NCBI GenBank assembly: GCA_039925865.1
Contig: JBDSYA010000333.1
Location: 1-13,509 of the forward strand
DNA from: JBDSYA01 sp039925865
Lineage (GTDB): Bacteria; Bacteroidota; Ignavibacteria; Tepidaquicellales; Tepidaquicellaceae
Length of the DNA: 13,509 nt
Direction of reading: 5' to 3'
The position numbers were made by a program, and so were the translations under genes. This document shows positions 1 to 6,185 of the stretch, piece by piece (position 1 is the first letter of the stretch; every line of letters starts with the position of its first letter). The notes beneath the pieces were generated by a model. That model was not told the origin of the DNA and ran no database searches. It worked only from the letters and a program-made list of their open reading frames with translations.

Positions 1-2
1 CA

Positions 3-1223
3 ATCAGCTCATATTCACAGGTCAAAATACTGATCCCGATGGAATCAGATCAGACTGATCATCTGAAGGCATATGGAATTGCTTACCGGCATCTTCTAAA
101 CAGTAAAGAACTTGACTGGCTTCTTAACTACCGAGGAGGTTCATTTATGTTTAATTATTCTTCAAAGCTTGAAGATGAAATTAAACAAAAGGGAGTTTCA
201 TATGAACTTCTTGACGGTACTCAGACTGCACAGGTTTATGCTGAAGTAAAAGATGAAAAAACTAACATGGATGTTGTAAGGCTGGAGAAAGTTGCGAAGA
301 TCGCAGTTTATGTTCCTCCAAATGCTCTTCCGTGGGATGATGCCGTTCAGTTAGTTCTGGAATATGCTGAGATTCCTTATGACAAGCTTTGGGACGAAGA
401 AGTCCTTACCGGCAAACTCAAAGGTTACGATTGGCTGCATCTCCACCACGAAGATTTTACAGGACAGTATGGAAAATTTTTTGCAACTTACGGGACAGCT
501 CCCTGGTACATCGGGCAGCAAATGATAAATGAACAGACCGCATCAAAGCTAGGTTATAAAAAAGTATCTCAACTGAAGTTAGCAGTAGTAAAAAAATTAA
601 AAGAATATGTTGCTAACGGCGGTTTTCTTTTTACTATGTGTTCTGCAACAGATACTTATGATATAGCTCTCGCGTCACAATTTACAGACATATGCGAAAG
701 TATTTATGACGGAGATCCTGCTGATCCGGATGCCAACAACAAGCTGGATTTTTCAGAGTGCATGGCTTTTGAGAATTTCAAAGTAGATCTGAATCCATAT
801 GTTTATGAATATTCAAATATAGATGTCACAAGTGATATATTATATCTTGGAGAGTTCAATGATAATTTTAAGCTTGTGGATTTTTCAGCAAAGTTTGATC
901 CGGTACCGTCAATGCTTACTCAATGCCATACTTCATTGCTAAAGGGGTTTATGGGACAGACAACAGGATTCAAAAAAGAATTTATCAAAAAAGATGCAAC
1001 CATACTTGCCTTGAATGAAGGAACAGATTTTGTAAAATACATTCATGGAAATTACGGCAGGGGAACATTTACTTTTTATGGCGGCCATGATCCCGAGGAT
1101 TATCAGCATGCAGTCGGTGATCCAAAAACTGAACTTAGTGAATTTAGACATTCTCCGGGTTACAGGTTAATTTTAAACAACGTTCTTTTTCCGGCAGCTA
1201 AGAAAAAGAAACTTAAGACATAA
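3..1223 (+). CDS. Exported conserved protein, 5' partial (family often labelled 'asparagine synthetase B')
   Basis: The reading frame is open to the left edge, so the start lies outside the window. The ATG at 39 is probably internal. The codons before it read ISSYSQ-VKILIP, which looks like the end of a signal peptide cut after SQ, giving an exported protein. Counting from the ATG at 39, visible conserved blocks are DQTDHLKAYG (4-13), LLNYRGGSF (28-36), a His-rich block LHLHHEDFTGQYGKF (133-147), and a C-terminal GGHDPEDYQHAVGDP block running into SPGYRLILNNVLFPA. From memory, close relatives in Bacteroidetes and Rhodothermus carry the automatic name asparagine synthetase B. Neither an N-terminal nucleophile Cys2 glutaminase domain nor an ATP-pyrophosphatase SGGxDS motif is visible, so that name should not be taken as a function. 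The His-rich block could bind metal, which is inference. It ends in a lysine-rich tail and lies a few bases ahead of the next gene, suggesting co-transcription. Confidence 0.8.
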   Translation: MSSYSQVKILIPMESDQTDHLKAYGIAYRHLLNSKELDWLLNYRGGSFMFNYSSKLEDEIKQKGVSYELLDGTQTAQVYAEVKDEKTNMDVVRLEKVAKIAVYVPPNALPWDDAVQLVLEYAEIPYDKLWDEEVLTGKLKGYDWLHLHHEDFTGQYGKFFATYGTAPWYIGQQMINEQTASKLGYKKVSQLKLAVVKKLKEYVANGGFLFTMCSATDTYDIALASQFTDICESIYDGDPADPDANNKLDFSECMAFENFKVDLNPYVYEYSNIDVTSDILYLGEFNDNFKLVDFSAKFDPVPSMLTQCHTSLLKGFMGQTTGFKKEFIKKDATILALNEGTDFVKYIHGNYGRGTFTFYGGHDPEDYQHAVGDPKTELSEFRHSPGYRLILNNVLFPAAKKKKLKT

Positions 1224-1267
1224 TTCTAATTAAAAATAAGAATTTCAAATTTCGAATTTACAGATCA

Positions 1268-2155
1268 ATTAAATCTTTCCTGTATTTAATATTTTTTTTT
1301 AGTCTAAATTCCTGTTCGAATAAATCCGAAATACAAAATCCTAAACTCCGGATCATTGACGATGCCGGTGTGGAAGTTAGTTTTGATAATTTTCCCAAAA
1401 GGATAATCTCACTTGCGCCGAATATTACAGAAGCTCTGTATGCAATAGGTGCAGATACATTGATCGCAGGTGTTACTGACTTTTGTGATTTTCCTTCAGA
1501 GGCAAAATCTAAAGTTAAGACCGGAAGCTATCTCAGTCCCGATTACGAAGTAATGACATCTCTCAGGCCTGACCTCATTATTATGAATGTTGAAAGCATT
1601 TCACAACCGACCTACCAGGCTTTGAAAAATCTTAATACTAAAATATTTGTCAGTAATGCTAAGGATATCGACGGGATAATAAAAATGATGAATGATTTGG
1701 GCCGGATTACCGGCATGGAAATAAATGCAAAAGAAGTTACAGACAATATTTTAAAGCAAAGACAAATTTATATCGATTTGAATAAAAATGCTGAAAAGAA
1801 AAAATCACTTATTATAATATCTGTAAGTCCTTTGATGACTTCAAACGGAAATACTTTTATTAATGAGGTCGCCGAACTTTCAGGGTTTGAAAATATTTAC
1901 AAGGATGAATTCATAGATTATCCTTTAATCAGCTATGAAGATATTACAGCAAAGGATCCTGCATATATCATACTACCTACAGATACAACTAATGCAAATA
2001 ATTACACTAGATATATTAATGAACTTTCAGACAAACTTAATACTACTACTGCAATAAAAAATAACAGAATAATTTTAATCGATGAAAATATAATTTTCAG
2101 ACCCGGGCCGAGAGTACTTGAGAGTGTAAGACTTTTAAGATTCAAGCTGAAATAG
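1268..2155 (+). CDS. Periplasmic-binding lipoprotein, BtuF/FhuD-like helical-backbone receptor, with non-canonical ATT start
   Basis: This is a substrate-binding protein of the Peripla_BP_2 type (cobalamin, siderophore or haem uptake). The mature part opens with RIISLAPNITEALYAIGAD, the usual first strand and helix of this fold. It continues with a PDLIIMN strand and ends with FRPGPRVLESVRLLRF, the typical last helix. The first standard start codon in frame is GTG at 1370, but that would place the start right against the fold and give no export signal. The frame stays open upstream and encodes MKSFLYLIFFFSLNSC, a lipoprotein signal peptide with the lipid-bearing Cys codon at 1313-1315. No ATG, GTG or TTG exists in any frame between 1224 and 1300. 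The start is therefore probably ATT at 1268 (295 residues) or ATT at 1229 (308 residues, five bases after the previous stop). No permease or ATPase gene is in the window, so the ligand cannot be assigned. Confidence 0.8.
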   Translation: MKSFLYLIFFFSLNSCSNKSEIQNPKLRIIDDAGVEVSFDNFPKRIISLAPNITEALYAIGADTLIAGVTDFCDFPSEAKSKVKTGSYLSPDYEVMTSLRPDLIIMNVESISQPTYQALKNLNTKIFVSNAKDIDGIIKMMNDLGRITGMEINAKEVTDNILKQRQIYIDLNKNAEKKKSLIIISVSPLMTSNGNTFINEVAELSGFENIYKDEFIDYPLISYEDITAKDPAYIILPTDTTNANNYTRYINELSDKLNTTTAIKNNRIILIDENIIFRPGPRVLESVRLLRFKLK

Positions 2156-2168
2156 GATTGAGTTTATA

Positions 2169-2190
2169 GAGTGAGTAGAGTGAGTAGAGT
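2169..2190. repeat. Short 9-bp tandem repeat
   Basis: The unit GAGTGAGTA occurs twice, followed by a partial third copy, in the spacer between the binding-protein lipoprotein and the DUF2809 gene. It is followed by a short GC-rich patch (GCCTCCGGC). No role is evident, and it may be slippage-prone spacer DNA. Confidence 0.6.
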
Positions 2191-2283
2191 TTGCCTCCGG
2201 CATGAAGTTTGTTTGAGGGAATAAACCATGTAACTTCGTATCTCATTAATAATTATAATTCAGAAAAATCTTTAAGCAGGTAA

Positions 2284-2742
2284 GTGAAAGATAAGAATAA
2301 TCCTCTAAATTCCCGCGTCAATTTTATTCCTGAAAGAAATCGTCTGATCTATTTTTGTTTAATAGTAGTTGTTGTGATCTTAGGTATCGCCTCCAGGAAA
2401 TTTTCCCATGAATTACCGGTATTTGTTGCAGAATATTCAGGTGACACTTTATGGGCTCTGATGGTGTACTTTATATTTGGATTTATTTTTGTGAAATATA
2501 CAAGTTTACGTATTGCAATAATGGCTTTGATCTTTTCATACGCGATTGAATTCACTCAGATCTATCAGTCAGAATGGATTAATTCGATAAGAAATACGAA
2601 ATTAGGAGGTCTCGTTTTGGGATATGGATTTCTCTGGAGTGATTTAGTTTGCTATACCGCAGGAATAATTACAGGTGTTTCACTGGAAAAATATTTTTCC
2701 AGGCATCGCTCAAGAGTTAACTCAAAACATACTTCACAGTAG
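2284..2742 (+). CDS. DUF2809 family integral membrane protein
   Basis: A 152-residue protein with about four membrane helices (near 20-36, 54-70, 76-92 and 117-135) and a basic C-terminal tail. It carries the conserved pattern I know from DUF2809: LGIASRKF (33-40), LPVFVAEYSGDTLWALMVY (44-62), a charged-residue helix YAIEFTQIYQSEW (86-98), IRNTKLGGLVLGYGFLWSD (102-120) and LVCYTAGI. The family's biochemical role is not known to me. It resembles the VanZ-type small membrane proteins in its buried Glu/Gln and Arg residues. The GTG at 2284 directly follows an in-frame TAA, so it is the earliest possible start. No later ATG would keep the first helix. There is no clear ribosome binding site. It lies downstream of the binding-protein lipoprotein on the same strand, 128 bases away. 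Confidence 0.82.
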   Translation: MKDKNNPLNSRVNFIPERNRLIYFCLIVVVVILGIASRKFSHELPVFVAEYSGDTLWALMVYFIFGFIFVKYTSLRIAIMALIFSYAIEFTQIYQSEWINSIRNTKLGGLVLGYGFLWSDLVCYTAGIITGVSLEKYFSRHRSRVNSKHTSQ

Positions 2743-2777
2743 TATGCAGATTTAAAGCCTCAGATAGAGAAAATCAC

Positions 2778-2806
2778 TTGATTTAATTTAGTTACTGTTA
2801 CATTTT
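2778..2806 (+). promoter_or_regulatory. Possible Bacteroidetes-type promoter
   Basis: A TTG at 2778-2780 is followed after 18 bases by TACATTTT (2799-2806), one base off the TAnnTTTG element used by Bacteroidetes housekeeping sigma factor. It is about 115 bases ahead of the secreted propeller gene. In AT-rich DNA such matches occur by chance, so this is a weak call. Confidence 0.25.
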
Positions 2807-2919
2807 ATAAAACTTCTACAAATTTACTGTTCATTAATTTATCAGGTAAGATAAATCATCGTATGTTACATAAGTTTTACAGGAATAATTAAAATTCTTA
2901 AACTTAAAAAAAATCAACT

Positions 2920-4236
2920 ATGAAAAAACTTTACCGTTTCAGATTTAAAAATGCTGCTGCATTTTTAATTGCGTTTTTTGCAACTGCATCTTTCTCGCAG
3001 GATTCTCAATCTTTTGATTACAACAGTAATGTTTGTAATTACAGCTGGATAAACCAGATCTCCGGAACAACACAGGCTCTTAGGACTGTGAAAGCTGTCA
3101 ATGATATGGTTGCCTGGTCTGCAGGTGCTGGTGCGACTGTTCGCAAAACTATTAACGGAGGCTTAACTTGGACAGATGGCAATCCTAATCCGGGAGTAAT
3201 AAACGGACTCATTTATAATATCGATGCCGTTGATGCAAATAATGCCTGGTGCACTACTTCTCCGGCTGATACATACATTTATAAAACTACAAATGGTGGA
3301 ATCAACTGGACGCAGGTTTTTACTCAGCCTGCCGGTTTTATAAACGGAATTCAATTTATAAATTCAAATACAGGGTTTGCGCAGGGAGATCCAGTTGCTG
3401 CAAGATGGTCGCTTTGGAAAACGACAAATGCAGGTACAACATGGGATTCTGCAGGTCTTTATTTACCGCAATCGGGGACGGATGCAGGATGGGTAAATTC
3501 TTTTCAGGTTACTCCTGATGGTAACATGTGGTTTGGTACTAATAATACCAGAGTTTACAGGTCAACAAATTTCGGAGCTACATTTTCATTTGCAGCTACA
3601 ACAGGGCTTGTAAATTCCTATAGTGTTTATTTTAATAATCCTTCTCTGGGCCTGGCCGGAGGAACAACAATTGTGAAATCATCTGACGGCGGTGTAACTT
3701 ATACTAGTGCCGGAACACCTCCCGGAACCGGTAACGTAAATGGTATTCAGGGTAAAGATAATGATTTCTGGTATATTCGGGGAACGGGAATTTACAGGAG
3801 TACAAATGCCGGTTCAAACTGGACTCAGGCTCATACCATTGCCGGCACAGGAAATTTCATAGATTTTGTCGAATTGGACGGATGTCAGACAGGTTGGGCT
3901 GTCTCATCAACAGGTGCAGTTGCGAAAATGCTGGGTATTCAGGTCGGTATTGGAAATAATAATGAGATTGTAAATTCATACCGTCTTGAACAGAATTTTC
4001 CAAACCCGTTCAATCCGGTTACAACTATTGCATTTGAATTACCTTTCGCTTCAGATGTAAATATAAAAGTTATTGATATTTTGGGCAGAGATGCCGCTAC
4101 AATATTCAGCGGATACAAGACACCTGGAAATTATACAATCGATTTTGATGCCACTGATCTTACAAGCGGAATATATTTTTATAAAATGACTGCAGGTAAT
4201 TTTAGTGAAGTAAAGAAAATGACCCTTCTTAAGTAA
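2920..4236 (+). CDS. Secreted six-bladed Asp-box (BNR/Ycf48-like) propeller with type IX secretion sorting domain
   Basis: A 438-residue exported protein. Residues 1-27 form a signal peptide (MKK..., hydrophobic AFLIAFFATASFSQ). Six Asp-box/BNR motifs follow at regular spacing: RKTINGGLTW (75-84), YKTTNGGINW (121-130), WKTTNAGTTW (166-175), YRSTNFGATF (213-222), VKSSDGGVTY (252-261) and YRSTNAGSNW (292-301). This indicates a beta-propeller of the sortilin/Ycf48-like kind. The last 85 residues (from about 354) are a type A Por/T9SS sorting domain: YRLEQNFPNPFNPVTTIAFELP, then VIDILGRDA, and GIYFYKMTAGNFSEVKKMTLLK. The protein should pass the outer membrane by type IX secretion and be released or anchored at the surface. 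No catalytic residues are recognisable, so ligand binding or adhesion is more likely than enzyme activity, which is inference. The ATG is preceded by an A-rich leader without Shine-Dalgarno, and a hairpin terminator follows. Confidence 0.93.
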   Translation: MKKLYRFRFKNAAAFLIAFFATASFSQDSQSFDYNSNVCNYSWINQISGTTQALRTVKAVNDMVAWSAGAGATVRKTINGGLTWTDGNPNPGVINGLIYNIDAVDANNAWCTTSPADTYIYKTTNGGINWTQVFTQPAGFINGIQFINSNTGFAQGDPVAARWSLWKTTNAGTTWDSAGLYLPQSGTDAGWVNSFQVTPDGNMWFGTNNTRVYRSTNFGATFSFAATTGLVNSYSVYFNNPSLGLAGGTTIVKSSDGGVTYTSAGTPPGTGNVNGIQGKDNDFWYIRGTGIYRSTNAGSNWTQAHTIAGTGNFIDFVELDGCQTGWAVSSTGAVAKMLGIQVGIGNNNEIVNSYRLEQNFPNPFNPVTTIAFELPFASDVNIKVIDILGRDAATIFSGYKTPGNYTIDFDATDLTSGIYFYKMTAGNFSEVKKMTLLK

Positions 4237-4260
4237 TTTGATAGAATTGGATTTATATTT

Positions 4261-4295
4261 TTAAAGCCGTGGACAAAATTAGCTCACGGCTTTAA
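4261..4295 (+). terminator. Hairpin terminator after the T9SS propeller gene
   Basis: Perfect 11-bp arms TTAAAGCCGTG (4261-4271) and CACGGCTTTAA (4285-4295) enclose a 13-base loop, 24 bases after the stop codon. The following TATTTTATAAAAA tract is T-rich but not a clean T run. The sequence before the left arm is also T-rich. It probably ends the transcript of the propeller gene. Confidence 0.8.
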
Positions 4296-4430
4296 TATTT
4301 TATAAAAATTAGTTTTGTTATAAAGACTGGATGTAAAAAATATGGATTAATTTAAATTTTGCTCACATTGAAATTGAAAATTAATAACCGTATTTTGCAA
4401 ACACATTTTTATAAAATTATAATTAACCGG

Positions 4431-4877
4431 ATGATAAAGCAAAAAACTCAAAAAATAATTTATTTTATTTCCTTTATATTTTTTCTTAACATTACTTCCT
4501 GTTGTATATTTAAAACCGATAATCCTGACATCAGGATCATTGGGCAAAATTTTCCTTCAGTCGTCAGTGTTAATCAAACTTTTTCGCCTACATTTACTGT
4601 TGGTAACTATTCTGACGGTGAATGTGATGCAGCTACCACTACTCAAAGCATTGTGACATTCAGAATGATCAACAGAGGAACCGGATCTGTTCAGGTCAAT
4701 AACACCTATACGTTAAATGCTCTTGACGGTAATGCCACACAGGTTTTCAATAATATTACCGTTACTATCGGGACAGCTGGTACATACGATCTGACATTTA
4801 CGGTAGATCCGAATCATACTTCCGGAGACATAAATCAAAACAATAACGTCATCACAGGGACAATTATTGTTCAGTAA
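4431..4877 (+). CDS. Small lipoprotein with CARDB/Ig-like domain
   Basis: A 148-residue protein when started at ATG 4431. The signal peptide MIKQKTQKIIYFISFIFFLN is followed by ITS-C, with C24 as the lipid attachment site, then a second Cys. The remainder is one beta-sandwich of the CARDB type: a motif PDIRIIGQNFPSVVSVNQTF, an FTVGNYSDGEC segment, and the characteristic closing strand TYDLTFTVDPNHTSGDINQNNNV that ends in TGTIIV. CARDB-like domains act as adhesion or spacer modules on cell surfaces. This one stands alone, so only a surface or periplasmic location can be inferred. The frame extends upstream to a TTG at 4359, but that would place 24 polar and charged residues before the signal peptide, so the ATG is preferred. 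No ribosome binding site is seen. It is isolated from the preceding gene by a terminator. Confidence 0.75.
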   Translation: MIKQKTQKIIYFISFIFFLNITSCCIFKTDNPDIRIIGQNFPSVVSVNQTFSPTFTVGNYSDGECDAATTTQSIVTFRMINRGTGSVQVNNTYTLNALDGNATQVFNNITVTIGTAGTYDLTFTVDPNHTSGDINQNNNVITGTIIVQ

Positions 4878-4925
4878 AATCTTTAACTTATAACTCATAC
4901 TTTTAATCTTTATCTTTATTTAAAG

Positions 4926-5939
4926 TTGACACAACAATTGAATATAAAAGAAGAGATTAAGGATGAACGTTTAAAAATTATCCGTCTGGATAATTTTCCA
5001 AAAACCAACTCATTTTCAGAAGATGTTAGGATTGGACTGACTTCTGAAAGCAAATTTCTTCTTCCAAAATATTTTTATGATCTTGCAGGTTCAGAACTGT
5101 TTGAAAAAATATGCGAGACTGAAGAATATTATCCGACAAGATCTGAAATATCCATCCTTCAAAATCTCTCAGATACAATTTCACACAGAAATAAGGACAA
5201 GAATCTGATTGTTGAACTTGGAAGCGGAAGTTCATTTAAGACAAACCACATATTACAGTCATTTTTAAAAACAAGAAGCAGGCTTAATTATATACCGATT
5301 GATGTTTCGGATATTTTAATTGAGAGCTCAAAAAATCTGATTGAAAAATATGACGGGCTTTTCATTACAGGTATAGTTTCTTTTTATGAAGAAGGAATTG
5401 ACTATGTTGTTAATGTGGATAAATCCCCTAAGCTGATCCTGTTCCTTGGCTCCAGCATTGGAAATTTTACTGAAGATGAGGCAATTGATTTTATGAAAAT
5501 GCTGAGTAATGATGTATCAATTGCTGACCGTCTGCTTATTGGATTTGATCTTGTAAAAGATAGAAATATCCTTACGGATGCTTACAATGACAAAGGAGGG
5601 ATCACAGCTGAATTTAATCTTAATATTCTCAGGAGGATAAATACTGAACTCGGGGGAAATTTTGATCTCGAAAAATTTGAACATTCAGCTAAATTCAATG
5701 AAGAAAAGAGCCGAATGGAAATGCATTTAATTTCGAAAGAAGATCAAACAGTTGTTATAAAGAATATTGAAGAAAAGGTTTTCTTCAAAAAAGGAGAAAC
5801 TATTCACACAGAAAATTCATATAAATATACTCATGATATGATCAATGATCTTGCCGAGGCCTCTAATATGGAATTTTCCGATATTTATACTGATGTAAAA
5901 GGATTTTTCGCATTATGTGCATTTAAATTGAAAAAATAA
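4926..5939 (+). CDS. egtD: L-histidine N-alpha-methyltransferase (EgtD-like)
   Basis: A 337-residue SAM-dependent methyltransferase of the EgtD family (about 320 residues). The known reaction trimethylates histidine to hercynine, the first step of ergothioneine synthesis in the cytoplasm. Signature parts seen: LPKYFYDLAGSELFEKICETEEYYPTR (46-72) in the histidine-binding half; SAM motif ELGSGSSFKT (97-106); PIDVS (124-128); the family block LFLGSSIGNF (172-181), whose Asn contacts the substrate amino group in the mycobacterial enzyme; and, near the end, MEMHL and IHTENSYKY, matching the Met and the Glu-x-Ser that hold histidine. The start is TTG at 4926, with no ATG or ribosome binding site near. 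The sulfoxide synthase EgtB, its usual partner, is not in the window. It could instead belong to a branch acting on a related amino acid, since assignment rests on motifs alone. Confidence 0.88.
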   Translation: MTQQLNIKEEIKDERLKIIRLDNFPKTNSFSEDVRIGLTSESKFLLPKYFYDLAGSELFEKICETEEYYPTRSEISILQNLSDTISHRNKDKNLIVELGSGSSFKTNHILQSFLKTRSRLNYIPIDVSDILIESSKNLIEKYDGLFITGIVSFYEEGIDYVVNVDKSPKLILFLGSSIGNFTEDEAIDFMKMLSNDVSIADRLLIGFDLVKDRNILTDAYNDKGGITAEFNLNILRRINTELGGNFDLEKFEHSAKFNEEKSRMEMHLISKEDQTVVIKNIEEKVFFKKGETIHTENSYKYTHDMINDLAEASNMEFSDIYTDVKGFFALCAFKLKK

Positions 5940-5972
5940 TATCATGACTTATTGTAAAATTAAAATAATTCC

Positions 5973-5980
5973 GGAAGGAG
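5973..5980 (+). promoter_or_regulatory. Strong Shine-Dalgarno ahead of a TTG-started small gene
   Basis: GGAAGGAG lies nine bases before the TTG at 5990. It is one of only two convincing Shine-Dalgarno sequences in a window where nearly every other gene has none. It supports translation of the 34-residue peptide. Confidence 0.6.
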
Positions 5981-5989
5981 TAATCTGAT

Positions 5990-6094
5990 TTGCAACCTAT
6001 TGATGCTGTATGGATAATTGGTTTAATAGGAATGTTCTATTTTTTATTTATGAAAAAAGATAAGACTGATAAGACATCTGACAAAAAATCCTAA
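5990..6094 (+). CDS. Small single-pass membrane peptide, 34 residues
   Basis: The open frame TTG(5990) to TAA(6092-6094) encodes a peptide starting MQPIDAVWIIGLIG. It then has one hydrophobic helix (about residues 6-20, WIIGLIGMFYFLF) and ends in a highly charged tail KKDKTDKTSDKKS. This gives a short N-terminus, one membrane helix and a lysine-rich end that should stay in the cytoplasm. It has a GGAAGGAG ribosome binding site at nine bases. It lies 50 bases after the egtD-like gene and 91 bases before the reductase-like fusion, all on one strand, so it could be co-transcribed with either. Size and shape resemble small accessory subunits or regulators of membrane complexes, such as CcoQ-type peptides, but no family is recognised. 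It was found by reading the sequence, because it is too short for usual gene callers. Confidence 0.6.
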   Translation: MQPIDAVWIIGLIGMFYFLFMKKDKTDKTSDKKS

Positions 6095-6185
6095 AATTGC
6101 CGAGGATCATTGTTACAAGACTTTACTAATAATAGACTCACCACAATACTTAACATTAAAAAGGTATCACTCATAATATCGGAAT

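Noticed and set aside
2156..2283. Possible structured RNA or riboswitch between the binding protein and the DUF2809 gene.
   Set aside because: Only a short tandem repeat and a small GC patch are seen. No conserved cobalamin-box or other riboswitch core could be found by eye.
4359..4430. Longer N-terminus for the CARDB lipoprotein from TTG 4359.
   Set aside because: It would bury the lipoprotein signal peptide behind 24 charged and polar residues. ATG 4431 gives a normal signal with the lipobox Cys at residue 24.
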